Positions 32,900 through 41,245 of a DNA stretch of 64,000 bases are shown piece after piece. The notes below the pieces were generated by a model. That model saw only the letters and a program-made list of their open reading frames with translations, was not told where the DNA came from and ran no database searches. Source of the stretch: Streptomyces sp. NRRL WC-3605 (lineage in GTDB: Bacteria; Actinomycetota; Actinomycetes; Streptomycetales; Streptomycetaceae); assembly GCF_001509795.1 (NCBI RefSeq), contig NZ_LLZN01000102.1:110151-174150 (forward strand), written 5' to 3'. Both the position numbers and the translations under genes were made by a program. Within the stretch, counting starts at the first letter, position 1. Every line of letters begins with the position of its first letter.

Positions 32900-33969
32900 G
32901 AGGAGGGGTCCGGGGGGCTGGGGCTGAGTACGGCGACGGCGGTGTCGTCGCGCACCGGCCGGGCGGAGCTGCTGGCGTCCCGCACGATGGAGGCGGCGAC
33001 GACGGCGGGGTCGAGCAGGGCGGGCCCGCCGGTGGCGGGGCCGGGGTTCCAGCGGCTCGGCAGGCCGTCGGAGTGCAGCACGAGGAGGCTGTCCGGCGTC
33101 CAGGGCTCCTGGTGCTGGTGCAGATGCGTAGGGAGGTGGGCGCCGACGATGCCGGGGCGCGACACCAGCCCGTGCCAGGCGTCGTGCCGACGCAGCCGGG
33201 CTCCCGCGTTTCCCACCCCGGCAAAATACAACTGCCCGGCGCTGACGTCGAGTTGGGCCACGGCGACGGCCGCGCCCCGGGTGTCGCGCAGCGCGGTGTG
33301 CATCCGCCGCAGCAGTTCGGCCGGCGGGAGGTGGGCCGCCTGGTGCAGGGCGTGCGCCGCCGCCGAGGAGGCGCGGGCGGCCTGCGGGCCGTGGCCGAGC
33401 CCGTCGGCGAGCATCAGCGAGACGCGGTCGGCGGTGCGCACGCACGTCCAGGCGTCGCCGGAGAACTCGCCCCCGGCCAGCGGGACGTTGACGCCGCCCG
33501 CCCGCACCGGGACCTGCGGGGGGTACGGGCCGGTGCCGGCCGGGTCGGAGCGCGGGCCTATCCGGGCCATGACGATGGTCCCCCGGCCGGGCACGCTGTG
33601 CAGGCCGAACCCGTCGGCGGTGCGCCGGCAGGTGCCGAGGCCCGCGCCGAGGGAGTCGGTGGTCGAGAAGCCGTCGCGCAGCGCCGTCTCGACGTCCGCG
33701 ATGCCGGGGCCGTGGTCGACGGCCACGATCTGCACCAGCCGGAGGTCGTCGTCGCCGTACGCCGGTGCGGGCGGGTCCACGAGGTCGATCAGGACGCGTC
33801 CGCCGCCCGCGTGCTTGAGGAGGTTGGTCGCCAGTTCGGTGGCCACGAGTTCCGCGGCGGCGAGCCGTTCCCCGGGCAGCCGGGCGCGCCCGGCCGCGTC
33901 CCGGGCCGCGACGCGGACGTCGCGGACCCGGGTCGAGTCGTGCACCGGCACCTCCCAGACGCGGGGCAT
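32896..33969 (-). CDS. RsbT-like kinase/RsbX-like phosphatase fusion
   Basis: 357 residues. The N-terminal third is a GHKL ATPase with N-box ELVATELATNLLKHAGGG (about 42-59) and G1 box VDHGPGIADVE, as in RsbT. The rest is a PP2C/SpoIIE-type domain (GGEFSGDAWTCVRTADRVSL, LADGLGHGPQAAR, LLVLHSDGLPSR). This joins the two opposing stressosome activities, serine kinase and phosphatase, in one chain. ATG 33969 overlaps the rsbT stop by one base. Known architecture in actinomycetes ('ATP-binding SpoIIE family phosphatase'); exact substrate not shown. Confidence 0.87.
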   Translation of the reverse strand: MPRVWEVPVHDSTRVRDVRVAARDAAGRARLPGERLAAAELVATELATNLLKHAGGGRVLIDLVDPPAPAYGDDDLRLVQIVAVDHGPGIADVETALRDGFSTTDSLGAGLGTCRRTADGFGLHSVPGRGTIVMARIGPRSDPAGTGPYPPQVPVRAGGVNVPLAGGEFSGDAWTCVRTADRVSLMLADGLGHGPQAARASSAAAHALHQAAHLPPAELLRRMHTALRDTRGAAVAVAQLDVSAGQLYFAGVGNAGARLRRHDAWHGLVSRPGIVGAHLPTHLHQHQEPWTPDSLLVLHSDGLPSRWNPGPATGGPALLDPAVVAASIVRDASSSARPVRDDTAVAVLSPSPPDPSS

Positions 33970-34409
33970 CAGGAGCCCTCGCGCGGCCGGGGCGGCCTGG
34001 CGACCCACGACGTCACCGTGACGGTGGTGCCGCGGCCGCGGGCGCTGTCGACGGAGAACTCGTGGACCAGGCGCCGGGCGCCGGGCAGTCCCATGCCCAG
34101 TCCCTCGCCCGACGTGTAGCCGTCGGACAGCGCCTGGTCGAGGTCCGCGATGCCGGGGCCGTCGTCGCTGAAGACGAGGCGCAGTCCCCGTACGCCTCCG
34201 TCGGTCACCTCCGCGCACTCCATCCGACCACCGCCGCCGTGGACGAGGGCGTTGCGCGCCAGCTCGCTGGCCGCGGTGACCAGCTTGGTCTGCTCGACCA
34301 GGCTGAACCCGAGCTCGGCGGTCATCTGCCGCACGTGCTGCCGCGCCCGGACCAGGTCGAGGTCCGAGGTCAGGGGCAGCCGGGCGGAGACACTTTCGGT
34401 GTGGGTCAC
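33969..34409 (-). CDS. rsbT: RsbT-type switch serine kinase
   Basis: 146 residues, the normal RsbT length. GHKL motifs: N-box LVTAASELARNALVHGGGG (about 43-61), G1 box FSDDGPGIADLDQAL, G2 box GEGLGMGLPGARRL. RsbT phosphorylates RsbS and RsbR in the stressosome, then leaves to activate a PP2C phosphatase. GTG 34409 overlaps the rsbS stop (GTGA). Order rsbR-rsbS-rsbT supports the call. Confidence 0.88.
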   Translation of the reverse strand: MTHTESVSARLPLTSDLDLVRARQHVRQMTAELGFSLVEQTKLVTAASELARNALVHGGGGRMECAEVTDGGVRGLRLVFSDDGPGIADLDQALSDGYTSGEGLGMGLPGARRLVHEFSVDSARGRGTTVTVTSWVARPPRPREGS

Positions 34410-34828
34410 GGGCGCTCCCGGCGGGCGCCGGCGGTACGGGGCAGGTTCGCGACCTCGGCCCCGAGCAGGTTCATGGCCTCCTCGGTGCTCAGGGCGGTGC
34501 GCAGCCCCGGCAGGGTGAGTCCGAGCTCGACCAGGGTGATGGCGACGGCGGGGCGCATCCCGGCGACGACGGTCTGAGCGGCCAGTAGCCGGGTCATCGC
34601 CGCGATGTCGCTGAGCACGCGGCCCATGAAGGAGTCGACGATCTCGACGCCCGACAGGTCGATGACGACACCGGTGACCGCGTCGTCGGAGACGGTCCGG
34701 CCGATGTCCTGCCGGAGTCTCTCGGCCGTGCTGTCGTACAGGTCCCCCTGGAGGGTGACCAGCAGGATGCCGCCGAGGCGCAGGACGGGGACGTAGCCGT
34801 CGGGTGGCGGTGCGGCCTCGCCGGTCAT
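34406..34828 (-). CDS. rsbS: RsbS-type STAS antagonist
   Basis: 140 residues with a single STAS domain. The segment DLSGVEIVDSFMGRVLSD (about 63-80) contains the serine that RsbT phosphorylates in Bacillus RsbS. RsbS forms the stressosome shell with RsbR and holds RsbT. ATG 34828 overlaps the rsbR stop (ATGA). Confidence 0.88.
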   Translation of the reverse strand: MTGEAAPPPDGYVPVLRLGGILLVTLQGDLYDSTAERLRQDIGRTVSDDAVTGVVIDLSGVEIVDSFMGRVLSDIAAMTRLLAAQTVVAGMRPAVAITLVELGLTLPGLRTALSTEEAMNLLGAEVANLPRTAGARRERP

Positions 34829-35724
34829 CGCGGCTCCACGACGGGGCCGGACGACGGGACGATGTGCGCGCCCTGCTGCTGGAGGGCGTAGGCCAGGGCG
34901 TCCGCGAGGCTGGCGCGGGTCAGGATCGAGCTCAGGTCGATGCCGAGGTGGACGATGGTCTGCGCGATGGCCGGCCGGATGCCGGAGACGATGCACTCGG
35001 CACCCATCAGGCGGGCCGCCGCGACGGTCTTCATCAGGTGCTGCGCGACCAGGGAGTCGACGGTGGGCACGCCGGTGATGTCCAGGATCGCGATGCGCGC
35101 GTGCTGCTCGACGATGGCGTCCAGCAGGGTCTCCATGACGACCTGGCTGCGCGCGCTGTCGAGGGTGCCGATGAGCGGGACGGCGACGATGCCCTCCCAC
35201 AGCTTGATGACGGGCGTGGCGATCTCCAGCATCTCCAGCCGCTGCCGGTTGATGAGGTCCTGGCCCGCGACGGTCGTCGTCTCCAACATGACGAGCCGCA
35301 GGGTGCCCATCAGCACCGCGAGGACGGTGGTGCACTCGCGGACGTGGTCGGCGGGCGCGCCGGACAGTTCGTCGAGCAGCAGCTCGGTGACGGGCGGGCG
35401 CAGCGCCTCCATCTCCGCCGAGATCTGCCCCGTGGTGGCGCCGGCCCGGGCGCGGGCGTGCGCGGTGCGCGCGAGCTGCTCGCGGACCACGGCGAAGCCG
35501 TCGGCCTCCAGGTCCTCGATGCGTCCGGACGCGGCGACCGCGGCCAGGGCCTCGACGACGGCGCGGCCGGCCTCGACCGCCTCGTCCCGGGAGACGGTGA
35601 ACACGGTGCGGAAGACCGCGGCGTCGGCCCAGCGCTGGGCGATCTGCTCGCGCCGCTCCCGCAGGAAGGCGGCCACCTCCTGCCTGGGATCCGTCCTGTC
35701 CTCTGCCGTGTGCTGTTCCGGCAC
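34825..35724 (-). CDS. rsbR: RsbR-type stressosome sensor
   Basis: 299 residues. The C-terminal STAS domain (about 170-290) carries DITGVPTVDSLVAQHLMKTV, matching RsbR phosphorylation-site surroundings. The N-terminal 150 residues are helical (FLRERREQIAQRWADAAVFRTVF...) and form the sensory turret, here without a recognisable haem or flavin site. GTG 35724 has GAGGAGGGAAC upstream, which fixes the start. First gene of a five-gene coupled operon. Confidence 0.87.
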   Translation of the reverse strand: MPEQHTAEDRTDPRQEVAAFLRERREQIAQRWADAAVFRTVFTVSRDEAVEAGRAVVEALAAVAASGRIEDLEADGFAVVREQLARTAHARARAGATTGQISAEMEALRPPVTELLLDELSGAPADHVRECTTVLAVLMGTLRLVMLETTTVAGQDLINRQRLEMLEIATPVIKLWEGIVAVPLIGTLDSARSQVVMETLLDAIVEQHARIAILDITGVPTVDSLVAQHLMKTVAAARLMGAECIVSGIRPAIAQTIVHLGIDLSSILTRASLADALAYALQQQGAHIVPSSGPVVEPR

Positions 35725-35785
35725 GAAGTTCCCTCCTCGTTGGTTGTGCGCTGCCCCGACCCTACGGGGAAGTCGTACGGCCCGG

Positions 35786-36958
35786 TCAGGCCACCTCGGG
35801 CGGCCCGAACCAGTCGAGGCACACCACGAGCGCGTCGTCGGCGGGTTCGCTCCCGCCGCGATGGCCGGCCAGTTCCCGCAGGACGGCCCGGGGCACCTCG
35901 GCGGCGGGCAGCAGGCTGGTGGACACGATGGCGCGGGCCAGGGCGCGCTCCCCGTACTCCTCACCGCCGGGCGCGCAGACGGCGTAGACGCCGTCGCTGG
36001 CGAACAGGAGACGGTCGCCGGGCGCGAGGTCGACCTCGTGGGCGACGTAGTCCGTCTCCTCGAACATGCCGAGCGGGAGCTGGGCCTCCAGGTCGACGGG
36101 GGTGACGGTGCGGCCGCGCAGCCGCATCATCCGCGGGGACCCGGCGTCGACGACCCGCAGCCGCCCCGTGCGCAGTTCGAGGTCGACCAGCAGGACGGAG
36201 ATGTACGCCTCGCCGCGGTACTGGGCGAAGACGGCCTGGTCGGCGAGGGCGGCCTGGTCCCCGATGGACAGGCCCGCCCGGCGCGCGTTGCGCAGCGCGT
36301 TGATGCCGAGGTTGGTGAGCAGGGACGCCTCGATGCCCTCGCCCATGCCGTTGGTGACGTAGACCATCAGCCGCTCGGCGTCGGCGGACCAGTCGAAGTT
36401 GTCGCCGTAGATGGCGTAGGCGGGTTCCAGCTGGGCACCCAGGGCGTACTCGGGGCCGACGCAGGACCGTCCGGGAAGGAGCTGCCACTGCATCTCGGCG
36501 GCGAGGGTGAGCCGGTCGGCGCGCCGGGCCCGCATGTAGAGGTCGGTGTCCCGGTCGGCGACGACGATCTCGTGTCCGAGCACCTGGGCGATGTCGGTGA
36601 GGTCGCCGCGGGCCTCCTCGGCCCGGTCGAAGGAGGACATCGTGACGGTGAGGACCCCGAGGCGGTCGCCGCGCACGGTCACCGGCAGATGCAGGCGCGC
36701 CTCGCCGCCGCCGAGCTTCTCGACGAAGGGTTCCTGCGCCCCGAAGGCGCGTCCCGCGCTGCTGCCACGGGCCGGGACGGACTCGGCCGGGCCTTCCCCG
36801 GAGGGGACCCTCTGGAGCGTGACGAGGGCGTAGTCGGCCAGGTAGAGGTCGACGGACGTCGCACCGTACTCGGCGCGCACCACGTCGCGCACCGCGTCCA
36901 CGAGCCGGTGCGGGGCCGCGTTGCGCAGCGCCCGCTCGGCTGCCACGAATCTGTTCAC
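35786..36958 (-). CDS. GAF-PP2C (SpoIIE-type) phosphatase
   Basis: 390 residues. N-terminal GAF-like sensor (about 15-135: VDAVRDVVRAEYGATSVDLYL, GDRLGVLTVT) and C-terminal SpoIIE phosphatase domain (about 155-385). In the phosphatase the usual metal site reads YGDNFDWSADAERLMVYV and VTNGMGEG in place of GGDxYD and GDVxGxG, while LLFASDGVYAV and DDALVVCL are present. Some metal-ligand positions may therefore be altered. GTG start 36958. It lies upstream of rsbR by 61 bases with its own stop, probably in the same regulon. Confidence 0.83.
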   Translation of the reverse strand: MNRFVAAERALRNAAPHRLVDAVRDVVRAEYGATSVDLYLADYALVTLQRVPSGEGPAESVPARGSSAGRAFGAQEPFVEKLGGGEARLHLPVTVRGDRLGVLTVTMSSFDRAEEARGDLTDIAQVLGHEIVVADRDTDLYMRARRADRLTLAAEMQWQLLPGRSCVGPEYALGAQLEPAYAIYGDNFDWSADAERLMVYVTNGMGEGIEASLLTNLGINALRNARRAGLSIGDQAALADQAVFAQYRGEAYISVLLVDLELRTGRLRVVDAGSPRMMRLRGRTVTPVDLEAQLPLGMFEETDYVAHEVDLAPGDRLLFASDGVYAVCAPGGEEYGERALARAIVSTSLLPAAEVPRAVLRELAGHRGGSEPADDALVVCLDWFGPPEVA

Positions 36959-37114
36959 GATGTCGGATCGGCCATCCTCGTCACGGTGACGGCTGCGGGC
37001 CCCCGCGTCACCGCGGGAACCGCCGTCGGTCCCTCTTGTCCGTATCTATCGTTCTGCACGTATTGCCCGAAGCGGTGGGCTGACAGCATCCGCCGAGCCT
37101 GCAAGAGTGGGGCC

Positions 37115-37594
37115 GTGACTTCCTCCTACGCCCACCCGGGGCCGGACGAGGTGGCACACATGACCTCCGAGGCCGCCGAGTTGCTGGAGGTCCTGTGGGG
37201 CCGCGCGTCGACGGCTCCGGTGTCCGCCTCCCAGATCCGGGTGCTGTTCATCCTGGAGCACAGTGACGGCATCAATCTGCGCATGCTCGCGGAGGCGCTC
37301 GGCTCCACCCCGCCGTCGACGAGCCGGCTGTGCGACCGGCTGCAGGCGGTGGGCTTCGTCGAGCGGGAGACCAGTGCCGCCAGCCGCAGGGAGCTGCGGC
37401 TGCATCTGAGCCGGCGCGGACGCACCTTCCTGGCCGAGCTGCGGGCCCGGCGCGAGGCCGCGCTGCAGTCCGTCCTGGAGCAGATGCCCGTCGCCAAGCG
37501 GCACGCTTTGCTGGAGGGCCTGGCGGCCTTCTGCCGCGCGGCGAGCGCGGAGATCCACGAGAGCGACGAGGACTCCGACGCCCGGAGCGCCTGA
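37115..37594 (+). CDS. MarR-family regulator 2
   Basis: 159 residues with a winged helix-turn-helix (VSASQIRVLFILEHSDGINL, MLAEALGSTPPSTSRLCDRLQAVGFVE, wing SRRELRLHLSRRG). It is a close paralogue of the MarR protein at 30694-31149, and the two flank the rsb genes. GTG 37115 is the likely start; ATG 37160 is possible. Divergent from the GAF-PP2C gene with 156 bases between. Confidence 0.83.
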   Translation: MTSSYAHPGPDEVAHMTSEAAELLEVLWGRASTAPVSASQIRVLFILEHSDGINLRMLAEALGSTPPSTSRLCDRLQAVGFVERETSAASRRELRLHLSRRGRTFLAELRARREAALQSVLEQMPVAKRHALLEGLAAFCRAASAEIHESDEDSDARSA

Positions 37595-37633
37595 TACCAG
37601 GCCCCGTCCGGTCACCGGGCCGGGGCGGGACGG

Positions 37634-37663
37634 GGTCCGCGCCACCGGACGGCGGCGCGGACC
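37634..37663 (+). terminator. 10-bp hairpin after MarR 2
   Basis: GGTCCGCGCC and GGCGCGGACC pair around a 10-nt loop, 40 bases past the stop at 37594. Likely terminator. Confidence 0.6.
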
Positions 37664-37736
37664 GTCATTGCTGAACGGCACGTCCCACACCCCTCCCGCT
37701 GCTATGACTCGCTCACTCTCTTGCCTCATGACCATA

Positions 37737-37757
37737 GTTGTCAAACGGCAACTGTTG
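37737..37757. promoter_or_regulatory. Alternating GTTG/CAAC half-sites
   Basis: GTTG (37737-37740), CAAC (37749-37752) and GTTG (37754-37757) form overlapping inverted repeats in an AT-richer patch between two gene ends. No gene starts beside it. It could be an orphan operator left from a lost gene, or chance. Confidence 0.25.
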
Positions 37758-37810
37758 GGCCTGCGAGCGCACGCCTGCCCGGCCGGGCAGGCCAGCCGAA
37801 CGAGCGGTGC

Positions 37811-38209
37811 TCAGCCCTCGGCCGGCGGCTCCGGGGCCGCAGGGCCGCCGGAGTCCGCCACGGCCAGCGCCTCCTCCACGCTCTCCACGATCGGCACGGT
37901 GATGCTCACCCCGGTGAGATCCATGATGCGCCGCACCGCGGGGGTCGGGGAGATCACATACACCCCGCCGGGGATCTCACGCACCTCCTGGTAGGCCCGC
38001 AGCACGATGTTCATGCCGGACGAGTCCATGAAGGGCACACCGGCGATGTCGAGCAGGAAGTGGCGCCGGCCGTGGTGGAGCTGGTTGGCCAGGTGGTGCT
38101 GGAGCTCGGTGGCCGTATCCATGTCCAGGTCGCCCTCCACCGTCAGCAGCACGGCATCCTCCCTGGGCACGTCCACCTTGATCGACAAGGGATTCTGGGC
38201 AATGGACAC
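37811..38209 (-). CDS. RsbV/BldG-like anti-anti-sigma factor
   Basis: 132 residues, one STAS domain. The phosphorylation-site motif GVPFMDSSGMNIVLRA (about 58-73) has the Ser-Ser-Gly expected of RsbV/SpoIIAA proteins; when unphosphorylated it frees sigma from its anti-sigma factor. GTG 38209 has GGGAGG upstream. A SigB-like promoter lies about 105 bases upstream, suggesting positive feedback. Confidence 0.9.
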   Translation of the reverse strand: MSIAQNPLSIKVDVPREDAVLLTVEGDLDMDTATELQHHLANQLHHGRRHFLLDIAGVPFMDSSGMNIVLRAYQEVREIPGGVYVISPTPAVRRIMDLTGVSITVPIVESVEEALAVADSGGPAAPEPPAEG

Positions 38210-38546
38210 AAGTACCTCCCACAGGCGTTGGCGATCGGGACAGGTGCCCCGAACGGCCGATTCGATGCATCGCGGAACGCGGATGACCGCCGACGCGTTC
38301 CGGTCGGCCGTATACCCCCGGATCCTCCCCGTACACGGACCCGGTCCGAAGGGCTTGCGATCAGGTCACCCAGATGGCCCGACCTGCCCGAACGAGGGGC
38401 CGGGGCCGGTTTGACCCGCGATCGTCTGGTCACGCGAAAAGGGAGGGAACGTCACAGATCGTGGAGGAGGAAGGAACGGTTCCGTCCGTCCGGCCCATAT
38501 GCCCGGCGGTCCCCGTCCTTCCGCCCTCCGGTCAGGGAGCGACAGG
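38210..38546. other. 337-bp divergent intergenic region
   Basis: Between the STAS gene (minus) and an RsbW-like gene (plus). It holds a SigB-like promoter for the STAS gene (38312-38336) and a GGAAC-G-GTTCC palindrome at 38473-38483, about 65 bases before the RsbW-like ATG. Nothing else could be supported. Confidence 0.5.
38312..38336 (-). promoter_or_regulatory. SigB-like promoter before the STAS gene
   Basis: On the minus strand GTGT (38336-38333), 15-nt spacer, GGGTAT (38317-38312). Same layout as the promoter at 30629. About 100 bases upstream of the GTG at 38209. Confidence 0.6.
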
Positions 38547-39011
38547 ATGAGTCAGGAACAAGGAGCCGGTGGCCCCGCCGGCCCGGCGGGCGACCACCCG
38601 CACCACGGGCCGCTCAACCCGGCCGAGGCGCGGGGAGCCGTACGGCGCGCCCTCACGCAGCGGCCGTCCGGTCAGGGCACCCCGTACACCCCCGACACGC
38701 TGTCCGACGCGCTGCTCGTCGCCTCGGAGCTGACGACCAACGCGATGCTGCACGGGGGCGGGGTCACCGACTTCGATGTGGAGGTCGTCGGCGAGAACCT
38801 CTACCTGTCCGTGTGCGACCGGGAGCGGCGGCACCCGGTGACGCTGGACTCCCTCGACCGCGGGGACCGGCACCGCTGCGGCGGCCGCGGCTGGCCGATC
38901 GTGTGCCGGCTGGCCTGCGAGGTGGAGGTGTCGGACCTGCCCGCGGGCGGCAAGCGCGTCACGGCGGTGATCCCGCTGCTGGGGCCCTACCCGCACCCGG
39001 GAGGCGCCTGA
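38547..39011 (+). CDS. RsbW-like HATPase (anti-sigma/regulatory kinase)
   Basis: 154 residues of the HATPase_c_2 type common in Streptomyces. N-box ALLVASELTTNAMLHGGG (about 70-87) and the C-terminal GRGWPIVCRLACEVEV (G2-like) are present. Such proteins bind STAS partners and sigma factors, or phosphorylate the STAS serine. ATG 38547 has AGGGAGCGACAGG upstream. It is divergent from the BldG-like STAS gene, a natural partner pair. Confidence 0.85.
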   Translation: MSQEQGAGGPAGPAGDHPHHGPLNPAEARGAVRRALTQRPSGQGTPYTPDTLSDALLVASELTTNAMLHGGGVTDFDVEVVGENLYLSVCDRERRHPVTLDSLDRGDRHRCGGRGWPIVCRLACEVEVSDLPAGGKRVTAVIPLLGPYPHPGGA

Positions 39012-39023
39012 CCCCGCACATGC

Positions 39024-39058
39024 GGGTGGGCCGCCGGCCTCGCGGCCACGGCCCACCC
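39024..39058. terminator. 10-bp hairpin between convergent genes
   Basis: GGGTGGGCCG and CGGCCCACCC enclose a GC-rich loop, 12 bases past the stop of the RsbW-like gene and 32 bases from the sigma gene stop. Likely bidirectional terminator. Confidence 0.65.
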
Positions 39059-39090
39059 GTGATGCTCCTCGCGTGTCCCTCCGCCCGCGG

Positions 39091-39963
39091 TCAGGCGACC
39101 CCGGGCTCCAGCAGTCCGACCCGCAACTGCTTGATGATGCGGCTGATGAGCCGCGAGACGTGCATCTGCGAGACGCCGATCTGCTCGGCGATCTGCGACT
39201 GGGTCAGCTCCTCCACGAACCGCAGGTGGATGATCTTCCGCTCCCGCTCGTCCAGTCCCGCGATCAGCGGGGCCAGCGAATGGAAGTCCTCCACCAGTTC
39301 CAGTGCCGGGTCCTCCTCGCCGAGGAGGTCCGCGAGGACCGACTCGCCGCTCTCCGCGTCACCGGAGACGGCGGCGTCCAGCGAGGCCGACTGGTAGCAG
39401 TTGGAGGCCTTGCGGGCCTCGATGACCTCTTCCTCCGACAGCGACATCAGCTCGGACAGCTCACGTGTGGTCGGCGTCCGGCCGAGCCGGGAGCTGAGCT
39501 CCTCGGTGGCCTTGGCCAGCTCCACACGCGCCTCCTGCAGACGGCGCGGCACGTGCACCGCCCAGCTGGTGTCGCGGAAGAAGCGCTTGATCTCACCGAC
39601 GATGTACGGCACGGCGAACGTCGTGAACTCGACCTCGCGGGAGATCTCGAACCGGTCGATGGCCTTGATCAGACCGATCGTGCCGACCTGGACGATGTCC
39701 TCCAGCGAGTCCCCGCGGGCACGGAAGCGGGAAGCCGCGTACCGCACGAGGGACAGGTTCATCTCGATCAGGGTGTTGCGTACGTACTGGTATTCGTGCG
39801 TGCCCTCTTCCAGCATGTCCAGTCGGTCGAAGAACTGACGCGACAGCTCGCGTGCGTCCTGGGGCTTCACCCGCGACGGGTCCTCGATCAGCGGCAGCGC
39901 CGCCTCCGTCGCTTCCTTCTCCTGTGCCGTGGCCGTTGCCTGCGCCACCGTCACGGCTGCCAT
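39091..39963 (-). CDS. SigB/SigF-family RNA polymerase sigma factor A
   Basis: 290 residues. Sigma-70 group 3 layout: region 2 (about 70-140: NLSLVRYAASRFRARGDSLEDIVQ, GTIGLIKAIDRFE, FTTFAVPYIVGEIKRFFRD), region 3 (RRLQEARVELAKATEEL) and region 4 helix-turn-helix (LTQSQIAEQIGVSQMHVSRLISR, about 253-275). This matches Streptomyces SigB/SigF/SigL/SigM stress and sporulation sigmas. A GGGTAC box lies at 39999-39994, 30 bases upstream of ATG 39963, but without a clear -35. Divergent from a second sigma gene. Confidence 0.92.
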   Translation of the reverse strand: MAAVTVAQATATAQEKEATEAALPLIEDPSRVKPQDARELSRQFFDRLDMLEEGTHEYQYVRNTLIEMNLSLVRYAASRFRARGDSLEDIVQVGTIGLIKAIDRFEISREVEFTTFAVPYIVGEIKRFFRDTSWAVHVPRRLQEARVELAKATEELSSRLGRTPTTRELSELMSLSEEEVIEARKASNCYQSASLDAAVSGDAESGESVLADLLGEEDPALELVEDFHSLAPLIAGLDERERKIIHLRFVEELTQSQIAEQIGVSQMHVSRLISRIIKQLRVGLLEPGVA

Positions 39964-40332
39964 GCCGCCCTCCCGATGCCGGAACCTGTTGTCGTACCCC
40001 CGGATGCCCCCGATTCCTCGGGCCAATCCCGAGAAAACCGAAGAACTTCGAGGAACTTTCGAACGTGGTGACTTCCTGCCGGAAGCCGCGCCCGGATGCA
40101 TCCACCATACGGTGCGTACGCTGCCCGGGACCCCGCCGGTCCGGCCCGAAGAATTCCCTCCGCTTCTTCTGCGTGTGTGCTGTTTGCACCCCATGACCCG
40201 GGGCATGCGGGGATTCGTGCTTCGGACCAGAGGCGCGCCGGTGCGAACGACGTGAGCCGCTCCGGGGCCACGCTGCCCCGTGCACCGTTTCCACACGCAC
40301 ATACCTGAGATCGCCGTTCAGGAGCTGTCTTC
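39964..40332. other. 369-bp region between two divergent sigma genes
   Basis: Contains a SigB-like promoter for the plus-strand gene (40182-40206) and a GGGTAC box near the minus-strand start. The centre is slightly AT-richer with several direct AA/TT runs. No gene or strong hairpin seen. Confidence 0.5.
40182..40206 (+). promoter_or_regulatory. SigB-like promoter before sigma factor B
   Basis: GTTT (40182-40185), 15-nt spacer, GGGCAT (40201-40206), differing from the GGGTAT consensus by one base. It lies 127 bases upstream of ATG 40333. Confidence 0.5.
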
Positions 40333-41193
40333 ATGCTGGTTGAAACGTCCGCACATGGTTCCGACCTCCCCACCCGCTCCCGTGTCTCCGGCGGGCGCGT
40401 CCACGACGACGCCCCCGACACCGCGAGCGGCTTCGTCCGTCTGGCCGAGCTGCCGGACGGGCCCGAGCGGAACGCGCTCCGCGACGAGCTGACCCGGGCC
40501 TGGCTGCCCATGGCCCACCGCATCGCCGGCCGCTTCCGCAACCGCGGGGAGTCGCTGGAGGACCTGCGCCAGGTCGCCGCGCTCGGCCTGGTCAAGGCGA
40601 TCGACCGGTACGAGCCCGGCCGCGGCGCCTTCGAGAGCTACGCCGTCCCCACCATCACCGGGGAGATCAAGCGGCACTTCCGCGACCGGATGTGGGCCCT
40701 GCGGGTGCCGCGCCGTGTCCAGGAGCTCCGCAACAAGGTGCGCATCGCGCGCCGCGAGCTGACCGAGTCGGGGTCGGGGGCCACCGCGTCCGTCGCGGAC
40801 ATCGCCGCGCACACCGGGCTCACCGAGGACGAGGTCAACGCCGGCCTGGAGGCCCTGGAGAGCTACAGCACGCTCTCCCTGGACGCCGAGATGTCCGCGA
40901 GCGACGACGGCTTCAGCCTCGCCGACACGATCGGCGGCTGCGAGGAGGCGTACGACGTGGTCGTCGACCGGGAGGCGGCGAAGGAAGGGCTGCGGCGGCT
41001 GCCGGAGCGCGAGCGGACCATCCTCTACATGCGCTTCTTCGAGGACATGACGCAGAGCCGTATAGCCGAGCAGCTCGGGATCTCCCAGATGCACGTCTCG
41101 CGGCTGATCAGCCGGTGCTGCGCGAAGGTGCGGGCCGAGGTGCTCGACCAGGACGCCGCGCCGCGCCGCAGCGGCGGAGGCCGGGCCGGATGA
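40333..41193 (+). CDS. SigB/SigF-family RNA polymerase sigma factor B
   Basis: 286 residues, same family as the divergent sigma gene but clearly distinct. Region 2 (AHRIAGRFRNRGESLEDLRQVA, LGLVKAIDRYEPGRGAFESYA, TITGEIKRHFRDRMW) and region 4 (MTQSRIAEQLGISQMHVSRLISR) are complete. The shared SQMHVSRLISR recognition helix suggests both sigmas read the same kind of -35. ATG 40333 has CAGGAG upstream. Confidence 0.92.
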   Translation: MLVETSAHGSDLPTRSRVSGGRVHDDAPDTASGFVRLAELPDGPERNALRDELTRAWLPMAHRIAGRFRNRGESLEDLRQVAALGLVKAIDRYEPGRGAFESYAVPTITGEIKRHFRDRMWALRVPRRVQELRNKVRIARRELTESGSGATASVADIAAHTGLTEDEVNAGLEALESYSTLSLDAEMSASDDGFSLADTIGGCEEAYDVVVDREAAKEGLRRLPERERTILYMRFFEDMTQSRIAEQLGISQMHVSRLISRCCAKVRAEVLDQDAAPRRSGGGRAG

Positions 41194-41245
41194 GGCCCGC
41201 GGACCTCCCCCGTACGTCACGACTTCATCCCAGGAGCGGACACCG

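Noticed and set aside
37737..37757. Operator for an XRE/DUF397 gene pair
   Set aside because: Half-site pattern is suggestive, but no such gene is adjacent; kept only as a low-confidence site.
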